Shown: positions 24,695 through 32,874, counted from the stretch's first letter. The stretch: DNA of 47,015 nt from CAYHPY01 sp964358485 (GCA_964358485.1 CAYHPY010000021.1:1-47015); one strand, 5' to 3'. The notes: a model not told the origin generated them from the sequence alone. Translations and numbers: made by a program.

Positions 24695-25017
24695 ATGCCT
24701 TTTGGCCCTTTTATATTTCCCAGCACCTCAAGCCCGAAACCCGCCGTCTTCATTTCATTGGCACGACCTCCGGCTTGGCGTGCCTGGCGCTCGCGCTCCT
24801 AAGCCGCCGCTTCGGCCTCATCCCCGCCGGCCTGGCCTCCGCCTACGGGTTGGCCTGGATCGGGCACTTCTTCGTGGAAAACAACAAACCCGCCACCTTC
24901 CAATATCCCGTGCTGTCCTTGCGGGCCGACTTCCGGATGTACCTGCTGATGTGGAAAGGAGAGATGGAAAAGGAAATGGCCCGCCTAAGAGACGAGATTT
25001 CCCGCCACCTCGCTTAG
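24679..25017 (+). CDS. DUF962 / Mpo1-like membrane protein
   Basis: A 112-residue protein. Motifs DAFWPFYISQHLKPETRRLHF and GHFFVENNKPATFQYP match the DUF962 family related to yeast Mpo1, a dioxygenase-type enzyme acting on 2-hydroxy fatty acids. Two hydrophobic helices lie at about 35-75, so it is membrane-bound. The start is TTG 24679, 16 nt inside argS, with the Shine-Dalgarno site in a hairpin. The 3' end overlaps the convergent hemerythrin gene by 33 bp. Enzyme activity in bacteria is inferred by family only. Confidence 0.8.
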   Translation: MFRSLDAFWPFYISQHLKPETRRLHFIGTTSGLACLALALLSRRFGLIPAGLASAYGLAWIGHFFVENNKPATFQYPVLSLRADFRMYLLMWKGEMEKEMARLRDEISRHLA

Positions 25018-25527
25018 CGCGATCACGAGCTCCTTTTCCCCGATTTTCCTTCCGTCGAAAGCGCCAAACTCCGCTTCCAGCGCCTTCTGGTCCTCCGGGG
25101 TCAAAATCCCGTCGGCCATCATAAAAAGGACGTTGTCCTCCTTATGGATGTGCTCCCGCAAAAAGGCGATGTAGCGGCCGAAATCCTCCGTCACCGTCCT
25201 TCGAGCGGCTTGGTCCCCCGCCTGCGCCCCCGGCAAGGCCGCCGCGACCGAGGCCAGGAGCCCTCTCCCGTATTTGTGCTCCTCGAGCATGCAGTGCAGG
25301 GGCCCCCCCTCAAAGGGCATTCCGCGCCGGTTCATCGCGGGAAACAGCCGCTCCTCTTCCTTGCCGTGATGCCGGCGGTCGGCGTACTCCCGAAGGAAGG
25401 CCAAGGCGATCTCAAACCGACGACCGTCGAATGCTCCCCCCTCGGCCTTGGACAACGCCCCCTCCAAGCCGTCCAGGATTTTCTCGATGTTGCGGTGCTC
25501 CGCCATCAAAATTTCGGTCGCTTTCAT
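24985..25527 (-). CDS. Hemerythrin HHE-domain protein
   Basis: A 180-residue four-helix protein with His/Glu ligands in the hemerythrin cation-binding order: AEHRNIEK near residue 9, RRHHGKEEERLFP near 52, EEHKYGR near 83 and REHIHKEDNVLF near 126. Such proteins bind a di-iron centre and act in oxygen, nitric oxide or iron handling. ATG 25527 has a GAGG Shine-Dalgarno site 6 nt upstream; the frame is open upstream without support. It is convergent with the DUF962 gene and overlaps its end by 33 bp. Confidence 0.85.
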   Translation of the reverse strand: MKATEILMAEHRNIEKILDGLEGALSKAEGGAFDGRRFEIALAFLREYADRRHHGKEEERLFPAMNRRGMPFEGGPLHCMLEEHKYGRGLLASVAAALPGAQAGDQAARRTVTEDFGRYIAFLREHIHKEDNVLFMMADGILTPEDQKALEAEFGAFDGRKIGEKELVIALSEVAGNLVS

Positions 25528-25618
25528 GTGTATACCTCGATAAAAATCCCTATGCAACATAAATGCCATGCCCCCCCTCAGGGGGAGCCGCCCCCCCTGA
25601 AATTTAATCAATCCGTGC

Positions 25619-25647
25619 TTGACTCTTTTTTTTCCCGGGGCTACCCT
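25619..25647 (+). promoter_or_regulatory. Promoter TTGACT-17-TACCCT
   Basis: A good -35, a 17-bp spacer and a moderate -10. The ATG at 25665 is 17 nt after the -10 with a GGAA ribosome site, so this one is leadered. It would drive the FlgD-like/PorV-like pair. The gap 25528-25618 holds a G/C-rich inverted pattern (cccccctcagggggagccgcccccc) but no gene. Confidence 0.5.
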
Positions 25648-25664
25648 TCGAACACCGGAATCTC

Positions 25665-26132
25665 ATGACGACAAAATCCATGCGTTCCTTGATCGCGGCC
25701 GCCGCCCTCCTCCGGGCCGCCTGGGCCGGCGCGGCGGAAGGCGTCGCCGTTTCCAGCGGCGCAGCGCCGAACAGTTTTTTCGAAATTTTCACGGGCGCCG
25801 GCTCGGCCCCCTCGACCCACCTGCTCCTGGTCCGGGTCTGGCCCAACCCATATAAGCCCAACGGGGGCAATCCGGAAATGGGAAAACCGTACTCCCCCTC
25901 CGACCCCGATTCGGGAATCACCTTCGACAACCTCGCCCTGGATTCGACCCTCAAGATCTACGACCAACTGGGGACCGTCGTGACCGACCTTTCCACCAAG
26001 ATCAAAACCGGACGGCTCCAATGGGACGTCAAGAACAGCCGGGGCCGGGACCTGGCCTCGGGAGTCTATTACGCCGTCATCAGCGCGCCGGGCTCCAAAT
26101 CGATCACTAAACGGATCATGGTGATCCGGTGA
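25665..26132 (+). CDS. Secreted protein with FlgD-like Ig / sorting-type C-terminal domain
   Basis: A 155-residue protein with a signal peptide (SLIAAAALLRAAWAGAA). The C-terminal about 100 residues match the FlgD Ig-like/secretion-tail pattern: VWPNPYKPNGG, ITFDNLALDSTLKIYDQLG, LQWDVKNSRGRDLASGVYY and a closing KRIMVIR. These domains end many extracellular proteins of Elusimicrobia- and Fibrobacter-like bacteria. Here the domain stands almost alone, so it may be the remnant or carrier unit of a larger system. It overlaps the PorV-like gene as GTGA. Confidence 0.72.
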   Translation: MTTKSMRSLIAAAALLRAAWAGAAEGVAVSSGAAPNSFFEIFTGAGSAPSTHLLLVRVWPNPYKPNGGNPEMGKPYSPSDPDSGITFDNLALDSTLKIYDQLGTVVTDLSTKIKTGRLQWDVKNSRGRDLASGVYYAVISAPGSKSITKRIMVIR

Positions 26133-27118
26133 GGCTCCTCGGCCTCCTGGCCCTGCTCGCTCTAGCCGCGCCCGCCTCCCACGCGACGGGCGAAGGGGGC
26201 GAGCGAAAATTCGGCTTCCTGACGATGGACGGCAACGCCCGGGCGGCGGCCATGGGCGGCGCCCAAGGCGCCCTGGCCCGGGGCTCGGCGGCCCTGCATT
26301 ACAACCCGGCGGGACTCGCGTTTTCGCCCTACCACGAGGCCGGGTTCATGCACAATCAATATTTCCAGGGGATGACCCAGGACCACCTGGCGGTCTCCTC
26401 GCGCCGAGGCTGGGGGGCGTTTCTCAACAACTTCGATTTCGGCTCCGTCGAGCGGACCACTCTTTCCAACAAGGACGCCACCTTGGGGCAGGTCGGCGGC
26501 TCGGACCTGGCCTTCGGGGGCGGCTTGGCCTTTAGCCCCCTCAAGCCGGTGGCGCTGGGCGCCGTCATGAAATTCATGCGCAGCACCCTGGATTCCATCG
26601 ATACCAAGGTCCTGGCGTTCGATTTCGGAGGTCTCTACCTTCCCCCCTTGCCCGGCTTGGCCGTCGGCTTGAGCGCCCACAACCTTCGGGCGGAGACTCG
26701 CTTCGAAAAGGACAAAAAAAAGCTCCCGACCTATTTCCGGGGCGGCGCCGCCTACGCCCTGCAGCGGGGCCGTCTGCGCGCCAATTTCACCGCCGACTAC
26801 ACCCACCGCCCCAACCAGAATTTCATCGTCGGCCTGGGCGCCGAATTCATCCTGGGCAAGGTCATGCCGGTCCGTTTCGGCTACACCAACCGGAGCGGCA
26901 CCGGCGAGGGCCTGACCGCCGGGCTTGGCTGGATCCAGGGCAACTACCGTTTTGACTACGCCGTCGTGCCCTTCGGCGATCTCGGCCTGACCCACCGGGC
27001 CGGCCTGACCATCCGTTGGGGCGCCGACCCTCCCAAGACCGAGCCGCCCCCCGCGCCTGGCCCTCCCGCCATGCCCGACCTCCCCGGCTTGACCCCGCGG
27101 CCTAAAACGCTAAAATGA
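26129..27118 (+). CDS. PorV/PorQ-like (UPF0164) outer-membrane beta-barrel
   Basis: A 329-residue protein with a signal peptide (LGLLALLALAAPASHA). The conserved N-terminal pattern FLTMDGNARAAAMGGAQGA and LHYNPAGLA is typical of PorV/UPF0164 and FadL-like barrels, followed by alternating strands with aromatic ends and a Pro-rich tail. PorV helps deliver proteins to the surface in type IX secretion; this relative may do something similar or simply be a porin. GTG 26129 overlaps the stop of the FlgD-like gene, so the two are co-translated, which supports a joint surface-export role. Confidence 0.8.
   Translation: MRLLGLLALLALAAPASHATGEGGERKFGFLTMDGNARAAAMGGAQGALARGSAALHYNPAGLAFSPYHEAGFMHNQYFQGMTQDHLAVSSRRGWGAFLNNFDFGSVERTTLSNKDATLGQVGGSDLAFGGGLAFSPLKPVALGAVMKFMRSTLDSIDTKVLAFDFGGLYLPPLPGLAVGLSAHNLRAETRFEKDKKKLPTYFRGGAAYALQRGRLRANFTADYTHRPNQNFIVGLGAEFILGKVMPVRFGYTNRSGTGEGLTAGLGWIQGNYRFDYAVVPFGDLGLTHRAGLTIRWGADPPKTEPPPAPGPPAMPDLPGLTPRPKTLK
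27089..27116 (+). promoter_or_regulatory. Promoter TTGACC-16-TAAAAT, leaderless spacing
   Basis: Lies in the last codons of the PorV-like gene. A -35 TTGACC, 16 bp, TAAAAT, then 6 nt to ATG 27123. Strong case for a separate leaderless transcript. Confidence 0.6.
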
Positions 27119-27122
27119 GCCC

Positions 27123-27851
27123 ATGAGACTCTTTCCCGCGCTCCTGGCCGCCCTGCTCGCGTCGCTGGCCGTCGAGGCCCGCGCGGAGGTGCGCGCCCGG
27201 GAGCAGTTCCTTTCCCTCGGCGCGGGAGGAGCTTATCCCTTCACCAGCCGGGCCGCCATCGACACTTTGCACAACGTGGACTTGAACGAGAACCGCCTCG
27301 CCGACGAAATTCAAACCAAGGAGGCGATCGGCGGCGCGGGATTTTCGGGTTTTCTCCAATACACCTATCACTTCGTCGACTACGTGGGCGTGGGCTTCGA
27401 GGTCCAAGGCGCGCAGTTCAGCGTGGCGCGACACCGCCCGCTCGGGCTCACCCGGCAGGGAGTCGTCAAAACCGACGGCGGGGTAATCCAAGGTTTGGCC
27501 ATCGCCCGCTGGGTGTTCCAGCCCCGGAAGAAGATCAACCCCTATCTCATCACCGGGGTCGGCTTCGGCGGCGTCAGCGCCCGGGTCCGCTTCACCCCGG
27601 ACGGCGGTAACCCGTGGAACTCCGGGACCACCGAGGAGCGTCTGCTTTACAAGCGCATGTCCAGCGGCATGGCCGTGACCTTCGCCCCCGGCGTCCAAAT
27701 GGCGGTCGGCGACAAATTCATGTTCGGGGCCGAGGGCCGCTGGAACTACAACGAGGTGGAGATCAACGTCCTGGGCAGCAACAACCTGGAGACCGTCCGG
27801 GGCTTTCTCTGGGCGGGCTTCAAGTTCGGCGGCGATTACCTCGACTACTAG
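27123..27851 (+). CDS. Outer-membrane beta-barrel protein (OmpW/OmpA-barrel-like)
   Basis: A 242-residue protein with a signal peptide (FPALLAALLASLAVEARA). The body is a series of amphipathic beta strands with Gly and aromatic residues (GFSGFLQYTYHFVDYVGVGF, INPYLITGVGFGG), as in eight-stranded barrels. The C-terminus GGDYLDY ends with an aromatic, consistent with barrel assembly. It starts 5 nt after the PorV-like gene but with its own promoter. Function unknown. Confidence 0.78.
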   Translation: MRLFPALLAALLASLAVEARAEVRAREQFLSLGAGGAYPFTSRAAIDTLHNVDLNENRLADEIQTKEAIGGAGFSGFLQYTYHFVDYVGVGFEVQGAQFSVARHRPLGLTRQGVVKTDGGVIQGLAIARWVFQPRKKINPYLITGVGFGGVSARVRFTPDGGNPWNSGTTEERLLYKRMSSGMAVTFAPGVQMAVGDKFMFGAEGRWNYNEVEINVLGSNNLETVRGFLWAGFKFGGDYLDY

Positions 27852-27884
27852 CGGGCCGCCGAAAAAACCCCATGGCCCCCGACC

Positions 27885-27921
27885 GGGCTTAGGGCCCAGA
27901 CGGCTCTAGAGCCTAAGACCC
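27885..27921. repeat. Imperfect hairpin in intergenic gap
   Basis: GGGCTTAGG pairs with CCTAAGACCC (one bulged A) around an 18-nt loop. It has no T tract. It may end the barrel-protein transcript. The rest of the gap 27852-27996 shows no gene. Confidence 0.35.
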
Positions 27922-27996
27922 ATTGAGGGGGGTCAACAGCGCCCCTTGCCCGCGGTCATAGCGGGAAATCCCCGTTGCGGGTATCCTATAGGGGCT

Positions 27997-28215
27997 ATGA
28001 TCACCATGTCCTACACCCCCCAACGCCGCAAGGCCCTCGAGGCCGCCATTTCCCGGGTTCTCACCCCGGCCCAGCAGACCATGGTCCGCGAGCTTCTCTG
28101 CGCGGAAGACCCCACGGTCCGCGCTCCCAAGGCCGAGGAGATGCTCTACTGGATCCGCTTCAACATGCCCCGGGCCGCGGCGCGCATCGAGTTCGTCCTT
28201 CACCCGGCCGAATAA
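27997..28215 (+). CDS. Small conserved-looking protein, unknown function
   Basis: A 72-residue basic protein without signal or membrane segments. The visible pattern is helical (RRKALEAAISRVLTPAQQ, then RAPKAEEMLYWIRFNMPRAA). ATG 27997 is favoured; ATG 28006 is also in frame. -10-like hexamers TATCCT and TATAGG overlap just upstream. It converges with the esterase gene, with 7 bp between the stops. Coding potential rests on codon pattern and composition only. Confidence 0.55.
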   Translation: MITMSYTPQRRKALEAAISRVLTPAQQTMVRELLCAEDPTVRAPKAEEMLYWIRFNMPRAAARIEFVLHPAE

Positions 28216-28222
28216 CCTTCCC

Positions 28223-29050
28223 CTAGGGAACGGCGCCCAAAAACACGGCCAAGGAGCCGGGATCGACGGCGCAATGGCCGCCCTCCAAGGGCACCCACTC
28301 GGCGCGCGCCCCCAACCCCCGCGCCGCCTCCACGAACCGAAGAGCCCCATTGAAAAAACCGTATTCATCGGCCTTGCCGCAGGAGACGTAAAGCCGGGGG
28401 AAGGACCCCTTGAGCCGGAGAAGGTTCTCAAGGGGAGCCGCCTGCGCCCAAAGGCCGGGCGTCGGGAAAAAGCGCCGGGCCAGCTTGGCGGCGGTCCGGA
28501 CGCGCCAGTACGCGGCCTTGTTCTCCTTCCGATAGCGGCGCAGTTCCTTGCCCGAAGCATGGGGCGAGACGAGGCCGATCCCCGGGCAGACCAGCGCGAC
28601 GCCCTCAAACATCGCCGGCCGGACCAGAACCAACTGCGCGGCGTTGAAGCCTCCCATGGACTCGCCCGCCAATAATCGCCGCCGCGGAGCCCCCAGACGC
28701 GACTCCAGCCGGGGCATCACGCCGTCCAAGAAAACCTTCATCAACCCGCCCGCCGGACCCGTGCTGGGCGGCCCCAGGAGCCAGGACGGCCCAAAAGAAA
28801 CCGCGGCCACCGCCGGCTCCGGAAAGCCGCGCTCCCGCCAAACTCTCGCCACGGCCCGGCCGTACCCTTGGGCATCGTCCCAGTTCCGCTCGGACCCGCC
28901 TCCGCCGTGAAAATAATAGAGCAGGTCCCCGCTTGGCTTGGCCGGAATCGTCAGGCAGTAAGACCAGGGCGTCGGACCGTCCTCCCGGCCGCAAACGGTC
29001 TCCGCCGAAACGAGGGAGGCCGCAAGGAGGAGGGTGAGCAGGCCGGTCAA
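28223..29050 (-). CDS. Secreted alpha/beta hydrolase (esterase-like)
   Basis: A 275-residue protein with a signal peptide (LLTLLLAASLVSAE). The oxyanion-hole motif is YFHGGGGSERNWD, the nucleophile elbow is GESMGG, and the catalytic His is in EGGHCAVD, giving an esterase D/PHB-depolymerase-like fold. A CGREDGP motif at the mature N-terminus may form a disulfide. The start is TTG 29050, sharing bases with the SIS-gene stop (TTGA). Substrate unknown. Confidence 0.8.
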   Translation of the reverse strand: MTGLLTLLLAASLVSAETVCGREDGPTPWSYCLTIPAKPSGDLLYYFHGGGGSERNWDDAQGYGRAVARVWRERGFPEPAVAAVSFGPSWLLGPPSTGPAGGLMKVFLDGVMPRLESRLGAPRRRLLAGESMGGFNAAQLVLVRPAMFEGVALVCPGIGLVSPHASGKELRRYRKENKAAYWRVRTAAKLARRFFPTPGLWAQAAPLENLLRLKGSFPRLYVSCGKADEYGFFNGALRFVEAARGLGARAEWVPLEGGHCAVDPGSLAVFLGAVP

Positions 29051-29979
29051 AGCTTCAGCTTGGCCCGCGCCAAGCGGTAGCGTACGTCCTCCGTCCGCAG
29101 GGAGTCCGGATCGTGGCCCAGGCTCTTGCAGGCCTGCAGAGCCAGAAGCTGCCCCAGGAAAAGGTGGGTCAACCACCCGGCCGCGCCCGAGGACTTGAGT
29201 TCCTGAAAAGGAACCTGGACGGTCTTAAGGAAAGTCCGCACATCCGCCCACCGCTTCTCGGAGGGCCCGGAGAACCCGATCACGACGGAACCGGGCCCGA
29301 CTGAGCAGCGCGGGCCGTGCAGGAACTCCTCCAAACCGAAGGCGCGCGCGTTGAGCCAGGCCGTTTCCTGCGCCTTGAGCCCCGCCTCACGGGCGGTCCA
29401 TTCCCTGATGGCGTCGCCCAACAAAACAAGGTCGGTCCGTGGACCGACCTTGTAAAACTTTTGTTCCGTCGGAATTCTTTTTGCCGTTTTCCTAACCGCC
29501 GCCGTTAGTTTTTTGTCGTCAATCCACCGGACGACCCAAACCAACGCCGCCGTCAGGGACTTGGTAAACCCCCCGGTATCCTCCTGCTCGGTGGTCTCCA
29601 GCCGGTGATGCAGGCCCTTCCAAGGACTGTCCTTGCCCGTGATCCCGATGACGACCGCCCCCACTTTCCTGGCCCGAGCGGCCGCTTCGACGCTGAAGGA
29701 TTTTGTGCCCCGGTGGGAGAAGACGACCACCGCGTCCCCCCGGCGAACCGGCTGGGAGGCGCGGCAGAAATCGAAGCTGGAAACCGCCCACGCCCGCGGG
29801 CCGACATGGGTCCGCCACAGCCACTCGGATAGGCGCGCGGCGAAGTAGCTGGAACCGATGCCCACGAAATGAATATCCCGCTTCTTGAGCCGGTCCATCC
29901 AGGCGGGCCGAGGGGCGTCCAGCACCGCCTTGATCCGGGCGGGCTGAAGCCCGATATTGGTCTCGTAGCGCGAAGTCAT
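29047..29979 (-). CDS. SIS-domain sugar isomerase-like protein
   Basis: A 310-residue protein with two SIS (sugar isomerase) domains, like the isomerase half of GlmS or the AgaS/FrlB group. The first contains HFVGIGSSYFAARLSEW and VVFSHRGTKS; the second contains LVLLGDAIREWTAREAGLK and EEFLHGP. SIS domains bind phosphosugars and may isomerise or deaminate them. The glutaminase domain of GlmS is absent. It overlaps the retropepsin-like gene by ATGA and the esterase by TTGA. Confidence 0.82.
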   Translation of the reverse strand: MTSRYETNIGLQPARIKAVLDAPRPAWMDRLKKRDIHFVGIGSSYFAARLSEWLWRTHVGPRAWAVSSFDFCRASQPVRRGDAVVVFSHRGTKSFSVEAAARARKVGAVVIGITGKDSPWKGLHHRLETTEQEDTGGFTKSLTAALVWVVRWIDDKKLTAAVRKTAKRIPTEQKFYKVGPRTDLVLLGDAIREWTAREAGLKAQETAWLNARAFGLEEFLHGPRCSVGPGSVVIGFSGPSEKRWADVRTFLKTVQVPFQELKSSGAAGWLTHLFLGQLLALQACKSLGHDPDSLRTEDVRYRLARAKLKL

Positions 29980-30359
29980 GCCGCCACCGGAACCCGCGCC
30001 GCACTCATCATGTACATCTTCGCCCGCTTGAGCCGGCGCGACCGGGGATCGACTTCCAGGGCCAGAGACTCCAGGGTCAATGCCCCCAAGAGCGCCTCAT
30101 CGGAAGAGCGGCCGAAGACGACTTCCGAAGAACCGACGCTCCCTCCGATTCGAAACATGGCGATTCCGACGCGCCGCCGAATCACGCTCCCATCGGCCAA
30201 ATGAAAGCGGCGCGAAGTCAAAGCCTGGATTCCAAGTTCCGTCAGGAGCTTTCCGGGAACCACGCTCAGAAAAGCCCCTGTATCCACCAGAAACTTCAAA
30301 CGGCGGCCGATGCCGCCGCCCGGCCGCAAGACCAAAGCCTCGACAAATGTCATTCCCAT
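29976..30359 (-). CDS. Retropepsin-like aspartyl protease
   Basis: A 127-residue single-domain aspartyl protease of the retroviral type. The active site is FLVDTGAFLSVVP (Asp-Thr-Gly), and the second conserved hydrophobic-Gly region is EALLGALTLESL, as in clan AA proteins that act as homodimers. No signal peptide. ATG 30359 has GGAGG 6 nt upstream; ATG 30353 is an alternative. First gene of an operon with the SIS protein and esterase. The target is unknown. A 5' hairpin is present in its leader. Confidence 0.8.
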   Translation of the reverse strand: MGMTFVEALVLRPGGGIGRRLKFLVDTGAFLSVVPGKLLTELGIQALTSRRFHLADGSVIRRRVGIAMFRIGGSVGSSEVVFGRSSDEALLGALTLESLALEVDPRSRRLKRAKMYMMSAARVPVAA

Positions 30360-30373
30360 GTTTCGCCTCCTTC

Positions 30374-30393
30374 GGCAACGGACCCCCGTTGCC
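30374..30393 (-). promoter_or_regulatory. 5' leader hairpin before the retropepsin-like gene
   Basis: GGCAACGG, loop of 4 (GGGT on the RNA), CCGTTGCC form an 8-bp perfect stem. The minus-strand -10 TATAAG (30400-30405) places transcription start near 30393, at the base of this stem, so the mRNA may begin with the hairpin. The GGAGG ribosome site at 30366-30370 follows it. Confidence 0.5.
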
Positions 30394-30440
30394 CTACTAC
30401 TTATACGAGTGAGGAGGCGGTTTTGTTCCATTTTCTCATC

Positions 30441-31415
30441 TCAAGGGGCCAGCCAGCGGGCGGCTTCCAGGGCGTAGTAGGTCAGGATAAAGTCCGCCCC
30501 GGCGCGCTTGATGGAAACCAAGGACTCCAGCGCGGCCTTGCGCTCGTCGATCCAGCCGTTGGCCGCGGCGGCCTTGATCATGGCGAATTCCCCGGACACG
30601 GCGTAGGCGGCGGTCGGCAGGCCGAAGCGTTGGCGGACCGCGGCAAGAACATCCAAATAGGGCAGGGCGGGCTTAACCATGATCATGTCCGCCCCCTCCT
30701 CCACGTCCAGAGCGGTCTCCCGCATGGCCTCCCGGAAATTGGCGGGGTCCATCTGGTAAGAGCCGCGGTCCCCGAATTTGGGCGGGGACTCGGCGGCCTC
30801 CCGGAACGGCCCGTAGAAGGCGCTGGCGTATTTGGCCGCGTAGGCCAGAATCGGGGTCTCATCGAGGCCCGCCGCGTCCAGCCCGCGCCGAATGGCGCGG
30901 ACCTGGCCGTCCATCATCCCGCTCGGGGCCACGATATCGGCCCCGGCCTGGGCCTGGGACACGGCGGTGCGGGCCGCCAGCTCCAAGGTGGCGTCGTTGA
31001 GGATGGCCCCTTCCTTGACCACGCCGCAATGGCCGTGGTCCATGTACTCGCAAAAGCAAAGGTCGGCCATGACGACCATGGCCGGGTAGCGATTCTTGAT
31101 CTCGGTGGCCATGCGCTGGACCACGCCGTCCCGGGCGTAGGCGCCGGAGGCCTGGGCGTCCTTCTTGTCCGGAATGCCGAAGAGGATCACCGCGGGCACG
31201 CCCAGGGAGACGGCCTCCGGGATGACCTTGATGGCCTCGTCGACCGAATATTGGAAATGCCCGGGCATCGAGGAGATGGGTTTTTTCTGCCCTTTTCCCT
31301 CCCGAATGAAGAGGGGCAGGACGAAATCACCGGCGTTGAGTTCGGTCTCGCGGACCAAGGCCCGCAAGCCGGGACTGCGACGGAGGCGGCGAAGGCGCAT
31401 ATCGGGGAAGGACAT
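30441..31415 (-). CDS. hemB: Delta-aminolevulinic acid dehydratase (porphobilinogen synthase)
   Basis: A 324-residue enzyme that condenses two 5-aminolevulinate molecules to porphobilinogen in tetrapyrrole synthesis. The two catalytic lysines lie in YAAKYAS and MVKPALPYLD. The metal site is the cysteine-rich zinc type, DLCFCEYMDHGHC. ATG 31415 opens the conserved MRLRRLRRSPGLR start region and has TAAAAT 6 nt upstream. No other early heme gene is adjacent. It is divergent from guaB across a shared promoter. The retropepsin-operon promoter lies just downstream. Confidence 0.96.
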   Translation of the reverse strand: MSFPDMRLRRLRRSPGLRALVRETELNAGDFVLPLFIREGKGQKKPISSMPGHFQYSVDEAIKVIPEAVSLGVPAVILFGIPDKKDAQASGAYARDGVVQRMATEIKNRYPAMVVMADLCFCEYMDHGHCGVVKEGAILNDATLELAARTAVSQAQAGADIVAPSGMMDGQVRAIRRGLDAAGLDETPILAYAAKYASAFYGPFREAAESPPKFGDRGSYQMDPANFREAMRETALDVEEGADMIMVKPALPYLDVLAAVRQRFGLPTAAYAVSGEFAMIKAAAANGWIDERKAALESLVSIKRAGADFILTYYALEAARWLAP

Positions 31416-31421
31416 GAGCCG

Positions 31422-31433
31422 ATTTTATATAAT
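31422..31433. promoter_or_regulatory. Overlapping divergent -10 elements, hemB/guaB
   Basis: Minus-strand TAAAAT (31422-31427) is 6 nt from hemB ATG 31415. Plus-strand TATAAT (31428-31433) is 10 nt from guaB ATG 31444. The two hexamers abut, and each -35 would fall inside the other gene, so simultaneous use should be mutually exclusive. Confidence 0.55.
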
Positions 31434-31443
31434 TGCCGGGCCC

Positions 31444-32874
31444 ATGAGAGAAGCGATCACCTTCAACGACGTCCTGCTGGTCCCCAAGCGCTCCCCGGTC
31501 GCCTCCCGAAAGGACGTCGACATGACGGGGCGCTTTTCGCGCAACGTCTCCCTGAAAACGCCGATCATTTCGGCCAACATGGACACGGTGACGGAATCGG
31601 CCATGGCCATCGCCATGGCCCAGGCCGGAGGACTGGGCATCGTGCATCGCTTTCTCACCATCGAGGAGGAAGTGGCCGAGGTCGAGCACGTCAAGCGCGC
31701 CGAAACCATCGTCATCGACGAGCCCTACACCGTGGGCGTCGCCGAGACCCTGGGCGCGGCCGTCGCCATCATGCGCCGGACCGAGGTTGGCGGACTTCTG
31801 GTCGTGGACCCGAGCGGCAAGCTCGTCGGCATCCTCACCGAGCGCGACATTCAATTCCAAGAGAACATGAAGCGCCCCCTGCGGGAGATCATGACCTCCA
31901 AGCTGGTCACCGGCCGCCCCGGCATCGCTCCCTCCCAAGCGCACAAGCTCCTGAGCGAGCACAAGCTGGAGAAGCTCCCCCTGGTGGACGAGAAAGGCCT
32001 TCTGCGCGGACTGATCACCGCCAAGGATTTGAAGAAGACCCGCCTGCACCCAGACGCCTCCAAGGACAAGAAAGGGCGCCTGATGGTGGGCGCCGCGGTG
32101 GGCGTAGTGGGCGACTATTTGGACCGCGCCGCCGCTCTGTTGACCGCCGGGGCCGACGTGCTGGTGGTGGACGTCGCCCACGGCCACGCGGAGCATGTCC
32201 TGGCCGCGGTCGCGCGCATCAAGAAGAAGTGGGGCTCGGCCGAGGTCGTGGCCGGCAACGTGGCCACCTTCGAGGGCGCCCGGGACCTGGCCGAGGCCGG
32301 GGCCGACGGGATCAAGGTCGGGGTCGGGCCCGGCTCCATCTGCTCGACCCGCATCGTCTCGGGCGCCGGCGTGCCTCAACTGACGGCCGTCATGGACTGC
32401 GCCAAGCTCACCGAGAAAGCCGGCATCCCCATCGTCGCCGACGGCGGCATCCGCGGCTCGGGCGACATCGCCAAGGCCATGGCGGGGGGCTCCTCCTCGG
32501 TCATGATCGGCAGCCTCCTGGCCGGCACCGACGAAAGCCCGGGCCTCATGGTCTCGCGCGACGGGGTCAAGTACAAGCTCTACCGGGGCATGGCCTCGCT
32601 CACCGCCAGCCTCACCCGCAAGCGCAAGGCCGGAACGGCCGAGCGGGACCTCACCGACGGGGACGCCGCCGAACTGGTCCCCGAGGGGGTGGAGTCCATG
32701 GCCCCCTACCGCGGCCACACCTCCGAGGTCATCCACCAGCTGGCCGGCGGCCTGCGCTCCGGCATGAGCTACTGCGGCGCGCGAAGTTTGGCGGAGTTAT
32801 GGAAGAAGGCGGAGTTTATCAGGATCAGTCCGGCGTCGTGGCAGGAGTCCAGGCCGCACGCCTTGGATAAATAG
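31444..32874 (+). CDS. guaB: Inosine-5'-monophosphate dehydrogenase
   Basis: A 476-residue IMP dehydrogenase, the NAD-dependent committed step to GMP. The TIM barrel starts with FNDVLLVPKRS and STDVD-like KDVDMT; a tandem CBS (Bateman) domain is inserted (about 90-200). The potassium/active-site loop is GPGSICSTR with the catalytic Cys, then VADGGIRGSGDIAKA, the YRGMASL flap region, and GMSYCGARS at the C-terminus. ATG 31444 begins the conserved N-terminus; longer upstream frames run into hemB. No guaA nearby. A terminator hairpin follows the stop. Confidence 0.97.
   Translation: MREAITFNDVLLVPKRSPVASRKDVDMTGRFSRNVSLKTPIISANMDTVTESAMAIAMAQAGGLGIVHRFLTIEEEVAEVEHVKRAETIVIDEPYTVGVAETLGAAVAIMRRTEVGGLLVVDPSGKLVGILTERDIQFQENMKRPLREIMTSKLVTGRPGIAPSQAHKLLSEHKLEKLPLVDEKGLLRGLITAKDLKKTRLHPDASKDKKGRLMVGAAVGVVGDYLDRAAALLTAGADVLVVDVAHGHAEHVLAAVARIKKKWGSAEVVAGNVATFEGARDLAEAGADGIKVGVGPGSICSTRIVSGAGVPQLTAVMDCAKLTEKAGIPIVADGGIRGSGDIAKAMAGGSSSVMIGSLLAGTDESPGLMVSRDGVKYKLYRGMASLTASLTRKRKAGTAERDLTDGDAAELVPEGVESMAPYRGHTSEVIHQLAGGLRSGMSYCGARSLAELWKKAEFIRISPASWQESRPHALDK

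Noticed and set aside
30201..32870. An 889-codon plus-strand frame spanning hemB and guaB
   Set aside because: It crosses two well-supported genes in wrong frames and shows low-complexity Arg/Gly/His composition.
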